Position numbers and translations under genes: made by a program. The notes below the pieces were generated by a model. It saw nothing but the letters and a program-made list of their open reading frames with translations, did not search any database and had not been told where the DNA came from. Of a DNA stretch of 64,000 bases, positions 58,146 to 64,000 are shown one piece after another. The DNA is taken from the NCBI GenBank assembly GCA_016584305.1, contig JACEEZ010009499.1, positions 19,261-83,260 on the forward strand. The letters are read 5' to 3'. The DNA is from Chionoecetes opilio (taxonomy: Eukaryota > Arthropoda > Malacostraca > Decapoda > Majidae). The number at the start of each line of letters is the position of its first letter. The first letter of the stretch is position 1.

Positions 58146-58539
58146 ACTGTTACTATAATAGAAATTTTCCACATTTGTCTGACTTTTTTTCCACTTTTGT
58201 AACAATACAGTGATTATATTCTTATGAAAATTATATTTATATACACAATTATTGTTGTTTCATTTACAGTATTTATCTTGTAGCATCGGCCTGATGTGTG
58301 TATTAGGGCACACATTGTGAATGCATTGCTGACTGCCAGTGCCAGACTGCCTCAACCACAGGCAAGACTGATATACTGCAGCCGAAACTGATGATTGATG
58401 GCTTGATTGAAGTATAGTGATAATTTTGATTCTTGTTGCACTATATTGGTCCTTAGCTCTACTGTAAGAGTTGAGAACCATTCAATCCTGGCAACAGGTT
58501 ATTCCATTCACAAACCGTGTTCATTTAAAAGTGGGGCGG
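58146..58539. other. Intergenic, nothing recognised
   Basis: No gene or repeat partner noted. Confidence 0.4.
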
Positions 58540-59045
58540 TGTAGCGCGCCGACTAGCTGCCTGCCGGATAGCTACCCTGCCACGACTACGCACACGCTGC
58601 AGATGACGTCAACAGGAAAACATTGGCCACGCCTCCAGGACCAGAACATTATCATTCAGATTCGCTTATTAACCTAAATAAGTCTAAAAAAACTTAACCC
58701 AAACCTATCTGAAACCTAACCAAAACCTAAATCAAATCTAAACCAAGCCTTAACTTAACCTAATCAAACTTAAGTAACCTAATATACCTTTCTATATCAT
58801 ATAAAAATAAATGGTTAAATTTTGGTTAAGTTAAGGTTGGTTTAGGTTGATTTAGTTTGGTTAAATTTTGGATAGGTTTGGATTAGTTTTGTAGACATAT
58901 ATATATTAGGTTAAATAAGCGAATCTGACGATAATGTTCTGGTCCAGAGGCGTGGCCAATGTTTTCCTGTGTGACGTCATCTGCCGTACGTGCTAGTCGT
59001 GGCAGGGTAGCTAATCCGGGCGGGGTAGCTAATCGGCGTGCTACA
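58540..59045. mobile_element. Foldback element with symmetric CCTAA/TTAGG core
   Basis: The left arm (GTAGCGCGCCGACTAGCT .. GGATAGCTACCCTGCCACGA, then ACAGGAAAACATTGGCCACG) is mirrored by the right arm at about 58,912-59,045. The interior is also mirrored: CCTAA-like repeats on the left half (58,672-58,785) and GGTT(T)AGG-like repeats on the right half (58,812-58,915), so nearly all 506 bp could fold into one hairpin. Confidence 0.85.
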
Positions 59046-59075
59046 TCGGCATTAGGAACGGTAAAACGATTCAAC

Positions 59076-59426
59076 TGCTTTGTCGGCTGCTTTGTGGCAC
59101 TATTCAACTGCTATATTGGCCACTTGTGGCACTATTCAAAATGCTAAGTCGGCCTGTTGTGGCAGTATTCAATGCTAAGTCGGCCTGCTTGTGGCACTAT
59201 TTGGATGCTAAATCGGCCTGCTTGTGGACGATTCAGTTGCTGTGTAGGCCCTCTTATGGCACTATTTGGATGCTAAATCGGCCTGCTTGTGGCACGATAC
59301 AGTTGCTGTGTTAGCCGCTTATGGCACTATTTGGATGCTAAATCGGCCTGCTTGTGGCACGATACAGTGCTGTGTTAGCCCGCTTATGGCACGATTTAGA
59401 TGCTATGTCGGCCCGTTTGTGGCTCA
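59076..59426. repeat. ~32-bp minisatellite, about 11 units
   Basis: Units start TGCTAAATCGGCCTGCTTGT or TGCTGTGTTAGCC and end GGCACTATTTGGA or GGCACGATACAGT. In the later half the two variants alternate, giving a 64-bp higher-order period. Confidence 0.92.
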
Positions 59427-59874
59427 GTAGTGGCAATAGTTTGGTTACGGATTGCCGACACAGATCTGACACAGAAACGTAACGTAACCGACACAGGCCG
59501 GGGTGCAAACATGAACGCACAAGTTGTCGGTCCTCAGCCAGGCCGATAACTTCATTACGGTTTGCCGACTCAATGCCAATATGTCGTTTGTGATTTACCG
59601 GACACTGATTGATGCCGCCGTAATGACAATGTTTGCTGGAAATGACACAGACTCTCCAGATAGCCCCTCTAACGTTTCCTGAAATCATGCATGTAGAAAT
59701 AAGTATTAACGCCACCACAGTGTCTGTAACAGAAAAATAAAAGTTGTCCTGGCGACTTGATATACTGGTTATCTACGGTTGTGGACGCAAAATCCATACA
59801 CATTTGTATATGTCCTGTACTCTTTTATTTTGTGCAGAGATGTTAGGAAAATCACAGTATGCTGTATTACAAAG
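59427..59874. other. Intergenic, GCCGACA-rich then ordinary
   Basis: TTGCCGACACAG, GTAACCGACACAGG and GTTTGCCGACTC words at 59,450-59,570 and TGTTTGCTGG at 59,630 (complement of the CCAGCAAACA motif seen at 52,476, 53,252 and 62,879). Confidence 0.4.
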
Positions 59875-59996
59875 CGATGAGGATGTGTTTTAAATAGAAA
59901 TAACATCAAACAGTGATCAATTTAGGTTGTAGACGCTAGTGGACGCTAAATTGATCACTGTTTAATGTATTTCCTATTTAAAACACATCCTCATCG
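59875..59996. mobile_element. Short foldback element (MITE-like)
   Basis: CGATGAGGATGTGTTTTAAA .. ACAGTGATCAATTTA (59,875-59,932) is mirrored by 59,946-59,996, with arms of about 52 bp. The loop is about 16 bp with GACGCTAGTGGACGC. Confidence 0.78.
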
Positions 59997-60061
59997 TTTT
60001 TTCTGATGCGGCAAGCAACGCTCCAAATCCATGTATGTAAAGGACCAAAAGTCAAACTCAA

Positions 60062-60062
60062 A

Positions 60063-60094
<32 letters not shown>

Positions 60095-60262
60095 CTCTCC
60101 CTCATCTCTCTATCTCTCTCTCTCTCTCTCTCTCATCTCTCTCCTCTCTCTCCATGTCTGAAAGCGACAAATCTCTCTTCTTTTTTCTTACGTGACCAAT
60201 CTTCTTCTCTTCTCTTTGTGTGTCTCATCTCATTCTCTCTCTCTCAATCCTACGTCATCTCT
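60062..60262. repeat. (TC)n-rich tract
   Basis: CTCTCT repeats broken by CAT and TTTT, over 200 bp. Confidence 0.88.
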
Positions 60263-60324
60263 ACATCTATCGTACAAATAGGAAAGTTATGACACGGCGA
60301 TCCTACTTTTTTTTTTTTTATTTT

Positions 60325-60765
60325 CTTATCGGACATATCTATTCTGTACGTGACTTGTATATCTAACATTCTGTTTTCGTGAAACTATTTTTCGGTATAT
60401 GTGATTTTGTTCGTTTCTTTTTCATACATGTGCATGCGTAAAAATAAGTGAAGTATTAGATAGTTTCGTACAATTACGTAATATCGATAACACTAATACA
60501 TGACCTCTGGCGAGTAACCTACCTTGTTGAAATTTGAATTTTTATTTGTCTTTAAATCTGGAAGTATCTATTCTGTTACTGTAATTTGTTATACTTAACA
60601 TTGCTGTTTTAAAACGTGAAACTGATGTGTTTGTATGTGATTTTTTTCTTTCTTTATTCATACATGTGGCTTGAAAGCTCAAAAATAAGCTAGTATTATA
60701 AGGATAGGCTTTGCTACAATACCTACAACTTATAACAACAATAACATGACATTTTTCCTGATGTA
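60325..60765. repeat. Diverged tandem duplication of ~220 bp
   Basis: TATCTATTCTGT..ACTTGTATA.CTAACATT..TTCATACATGTG..AAAAATAAG is found at 60,346 onward and again about 220 bp later. Identity is low, so it is an old duplication. Confidence 0.6.
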
Positions 60766-62166
60766 TTATAACTTAAATATAAAATTCTGCTGAACAGACG
60801 TGTTTGTTTTCATTAAATAGGCCAACGGTACAGCTTAATGCAGATAACAGTGTAAGGCATTTTAATTACCAATGCTGAAACCGAGAAAAATGCCATGTGG
60901 TCGCTGGCAAGTTTAATCAAAGGTTGGGCTAACTGGTTTGCCTCCGCGGAGTAATTTCTTCATCAATTAATTTTCGCGATAAACATTGATCACCGCATCT
61001 GAATACCAAAAAAAAAATAGTTCTTCTGTTTTTGTTCATACTAATTATATGGTGACATATTACGATGAACGTTCTATAATAGTATTTAATGCAAATTACA
61101 GTCGCCTCGATAGCAAAGCTTAAATTTTTTTACATGTATTGTAGCATGAATAAAATTTGGCATGTGTTCACACTGTTTTCTAAGACAGTAACTGCCGCCC
61201 CTGTCATGGCAATGCTTGTCAAATTACAATAAGCATGCTTTTTTGGAAAACGAAGAATAAAGAATGCGAAATTGCGGCTTGTTGCTGCGACAATGTAGGT
61301 TATAAGTGGAGGCACACGCCGCAGGCGGGGAGTGGTGGGCGGGGAGATGTGAATCAAAACATCCACTTCACCGTCGACTCATTGCACTTCCAGCTTCTAT
61401 CTGATTGATACACAATAACAGGAAATATGACTGTCTAGTATAGATAACTTCTAAACATTCGTATTGCTTAATATCATAGAGTAGCTTACCTGCCCCTCAC
61501 TTAACCTCCATGGTTATTTGTTATTACAATGTTACGAATCAGGCTTCTAACATATCTATAGAAGAAAATCGTTTAATATATCTTTTGTGTTTAAGGCAGT
61601 GGAATAAGCCCATATTTGTTTTCCATAGACCAACTTATATCAAAAATGGTTAAACTGCAGCGACCCGTCATTTTGGTTCCAGCTCTCTCGAATTACAAAA
61701 CATCATTTTTTCAGAAAAAAGTTCTATTAATTTGCTGCTTAGCTATTTCGTTGTACGGTAGGGTTTACAGGTGGAAAAGTGAGTGGAAAAGGGGAATGGG
61801 ACAAAAAAGGTTGGGAACCATTGTGTTACGATTGTAATGATGAATCATGTATGCGTGTATGTGTGTGTATGTGTGTATGTCTGGGTGGCGAGCGAGGCAG
61901 GTGTGTGTATGAGGATCCCTGGTAGGTACGACCTAGAGGAGACGCCAGTGTAGCGGTCTGGAGGCTTGGTTATCCAGTTTGTGTTTTTCTCGGATGCCAT
62001 GTAGCGCGCCAGAGGTACGATGTTTACTTTTCATTTCATCCCGCCGCGCGGAGAGGCAACAGCTTGCTCCTGGCTCCTGCCTCCCCAGCCGACCCCGCGG
62101 CCGGAGATTTCCGTGGCGGATTAATTCGCTGTAGGATACTCTGGGTGGATTTAACCACTCATCTTC
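60766..62166. other. Intergenic, one orphan hAT-like end
   Basis: AAAAGGTTGGGAACCATTGTG at 61,806 resembles a right hAT terminus, but no left partner was found. (GT)n near 61,854-61,880. No genes recognised. Confidence 0.4.
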
Positions 62167-62812
62167 ATCATTTATACATTTTTTCTCATCTTCACTGCCT
62201 TTCTTAAGTATATCTTTTGCGTCTTATTACCCCGTAATGTGAATATATATAAGCACACTCGATGAGAGACGAATCTTCTTGTAAATCAAGGAAGCGTAGC
62301 TTCGCTTGTTACGGTTGCATGTATACAGGGCGTGGCGTTCTGTCAAGGAGGCCTTGCCTTGCACTCCTCTGTCACCGGGCAGCGCGGTATCTCAACATGT
62401 AACGGCAGCATGTTATTTCTCCGTCAGGAGGCCGCCTGACACACTCAGTCACGGTGAAGTGAGACCAGCTGAGGCAGCGGCCTCTCTCAACTGCTGTTGT
62501 TCTTTCGTCAGGTGGCAGCCTGTCCCTCCACAATATCGGTGTAATGCATCTCACCATGTAGCGACATGATTTGTTCTCCGTCAGGAAGCAGCTTGCCATT
62601 CCTCAGTCAAGAGGCAGCTCGGCATATCTCACCATGTAGCGACCTCATTTTGTTCTCATTATTTATACATTATTTCTCACTTCACTGTCTTTTTACGTAT
62701 ATCTTTTGCGTCTCGTTACACAGTAATGTGAATTAATATCAGCGCACTCGATGAGATACTTAATTTACTGTACGAATCCTATAGTTGTAAATAAGGTAGC
62801 GTAGGTTTGCTG
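62167..62812. repeat. Direct repeats of ~145 bp flanking a degenerate tandem array
   Basis: CATCATTTATACATT..TATCTTTTGCGTCT.GTTAC..GTAATGTGAAT..GCACTCGATGAGA occurs at 62,167-62,315 and 62,657-62,812. Between them are three or four diverged units of about 85 bp with CCGTCAGGAGGC, GTCAGGTGGCAGCCTG, CTCACCATGTAGCGACA. The layout could be a very short LTR-like remnant or a compound tandem repeat. Confidence 0.6.
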
Positions 62813-62877
62813 TTAAAATTTGGCCTTCCTTGTCTACCTAGTACATGTAGCTATAGGTGGCAGGACATGACAGGTTC

Positions 62878-63100
62878 CCAGCAAACAAAATTCCGTTGTA
62901 GCAACGTCTTCACAACGTTGTGAATAGGTTCCAGTTACGTTGTGAGAGACCTTTTCAAAACGTTGCGGGAACCGATTTTCTGTCCACTCCCAGGTACGTC
63001 GTCACAACGTGTGTCATACGTTGACACAACGTATCGATGACCTTGCAACTTCTTGCAACATCTTTGCGACCTTTTCAGGAGCTTCTTATCTCTAGTTTAG
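62878..63100. repeat. ACGTTG-rich repeat after a CCCAGCAAACA start
   Basis: Begins CCCAGCAAACAAAATTCCGT, followed by many ACGTTGTG, CACAACGT, GTTGCGGG and GCAACTTCTTGCAAC words to about 63,070. The same start CCCAGCAAACA opens both copies of the duplication at 52,475. Confidence 0.55.
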
Positions 63101-63124
63101 GGTACTATTATCATCTTTATAGGG

Positions 63125-63277
63125 CAGCGGTCGGCAACCTGCGGCTCTTTCAAGAGACCTGAGACATTTTAGTTTCGTAATTTCCATTCATAATTTTCAC
63201 TGCGGCTCCATCAGCACTGCTTTTCTGCCAAGTTTGAAGAAACTGGCTCTTCTCGAATTTTGGGTTGCCGACCTCTG
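63125..63277. mobile_element. 153-bp hAT-type MITE with perfect 8-bp target duplication
   Basis: CAGCGGTCGGCAACC (63,125-63,139) is mirrored by GGTTGCCGACCTCTG (63,263-63,277). TTATAGGG precedes the left end (63,117-63,124) and follows the right end (63,278-63,285) exactly. Inside, TGCGGCTCTTTC and GGCTCTTCTCGAA-like subterminal repeats are seen. Non-coding. Confidence 0.93.
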
Positions 63278-63360
63278 TTATAGGGTATTCATAACACAAT
63301 TTTAAGAAATTAAATCTGTATTTAATGGGTATTTCACAACAACGGCAAATTTTTGTATAT

Positions 63361-64000
63361 AATCAATCAATCAATCAATCATTGGGGGTATACGCCAGGG
63401 GGCGCGTCGCCTCGCCCACCCTACGACGCCTCTCCCGGGGTCACCACGCGCGAGTTCCCATGCAGGCTCCTTTCCCATACCAAGCAGCTCTCGACAAGAA
63501 ACATCAACTTGCCCATCCACGAGCCTTGTGGGCGCCCCCTTGACCTCCTCCACGCCGGATTGTCTCCTACAGATACAACCCGATGGGAAGGATCGGTTTC
63601 AGGGTAGCGTGCCACATGCCCATATAGCCGAAGTTGGCGCTGGGCGGACTATGCAGGTAATAGGCCTCGATTCAGTCTCACGGTGCAATCGCTGATTTGA
63701 CACGTAATCATCCCAGCAATACCCATGATTCTGCGAAGACACTTATTACCAAAGGCATTGATTCGTCTCTTCAAGTCACTATTTAGTGTCCATGTCTCAC
63801 AACCATAGAGTAAGACAGGGATCATAAGCGACTTGAAGATCCGGATCTTTGTCCTCCTGCACAGGTACCGACAACGCCAAATACTCCCGCTGAGCGAGTC
63901 CATAACACGTGGGCTATGCCAATCCGCCGTAAGGCTTCTTGACGGACCCGCCGTCTTATGGACTGCGCTGCCAAGTATGTAAACTTTCAGATTCAAAGTC
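63361..64000 (-). mobile_element. 3' end of a LINE, minus strand, running off the window
   Basis: Same family as 19,440-22,850. The 3' end at 63,361-63,380 is a TGAT/ATTG microsatellite tail (minus-strand reading), typical of LINEs that end in short tandem repeats. The 5' part lies beyond the right edge. Confidence 0.82.
63385..63996 (-). pseudogene. LINE C-terminal coding region, frameshifted
   Basis: From 63,996 downward: LGSAVHKTAGPSRSLTADWH (a frameshifted GSRQEVLRRIGIAHG), then SGSIWRCRYLCRRTKIRIFK, SLMIPVLLYGCETWTLNSDL, KRRINAFGNKCLRRIMG, in frame down to about 63,735. After frame changes, HVARYPETDPSHRVVSVGDN, PAWRRSRGRPQGSWMGKL and, at 63,371-63,460, RAPWRIPPMID, the usual end of this ORF. 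The Trp missing from the copy at 22.7 kb is present here. At least three frame changes make it non-coding as written. Confidence 0.82.

Noticed and set aside
61806..61826. Second half of a hAT element ending AACCATTGTG
   Set aside because: No matching left terminus or 8-bp duplication found upstream within several kilobases.

Overview
The window is eukaryotic nuclear DNA, most likely from an arthropod and probably a decapod crustacean. This is inferred from many interstitial TTAGG/CCTAA tracts (the arthropod telomere motif), three kinds of degenerate LINE that I recognise from decapod genomes, C2H2 zinc-finger arrays, candidate short introns with GT..AG ends, and abundant TA, TC and TAC microsatellites. 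There are no operons, rRNA genes, intact tRNA genes or CRISPR arrays. Single-base indels are common in homopolymers, so many frameshifts could be consensus errors from long reads and not biological lesions.

Layout. 1-4.7 kb: dispersed repeats, a short coiled-coil ORF that may belong to a Myb/SANT-like protein, a jockey-like reverse transcriptase relic and a run of GC-rich hairpins. 4.7-12.5 kb: mostly AT-rich, with (TA)n blocks, a 706-bp element with terminal inverted repeats (TIRs) and a 300-bp inverted-repeat element. 12.6-15.45 kb: two degraded C2H2 zinc-finger copies facing each other as a large inverted repeat. 16.5-19.2 kb: a whole hAT transposon with ZBED/Buster-like transposase remains, TIRs and a target duplication, inserted in a TTAGG tract. 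19.44-22.85 kb: an endonuclease/reverse-transcriptase LINE in two blocks, invaded by a 486-bp TIR element.

22.85-43.4 kb is anomalous. It is a base-smeared, homopolymer-inflated consensus over nested repeats, with two full and three partial copies of a unit of about 5.03 kb. The clean stretch 40.9-42.9 kb shows what the unit really looks like. ORFs here should not be believed.

43.4-59.1 kb holds the most interesting pattern: at least seven long palindromic (foldback) elements, from more than one family, whose centres are TTAGG/CCTAA-like tracts. An eighth, half copy lies at 16.2 kb and is the target of the hAT insertion. Among them sit one intact gene (a C2H2 protein with eight fingers, 47,101-47,892), a CR1/L2-like LINE tail, a 60-bp and a 32-bp minisatellite, a 776-bp tandem duplication, a 1-kb AT-rich block and a tRNA-derived SINE. 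59.8-64 kb contains further duplications, a 153-bp hAT MITE with a perfect 8-bp target duplication, and the 3' end of another LINE copy running off the right edge on the minus strand.

Only the zinc-finger ORF at 47.1 kb is a convincing host-type coding gene. Almost everything else recognisable is mobile-element or tandem-repeat DNA.
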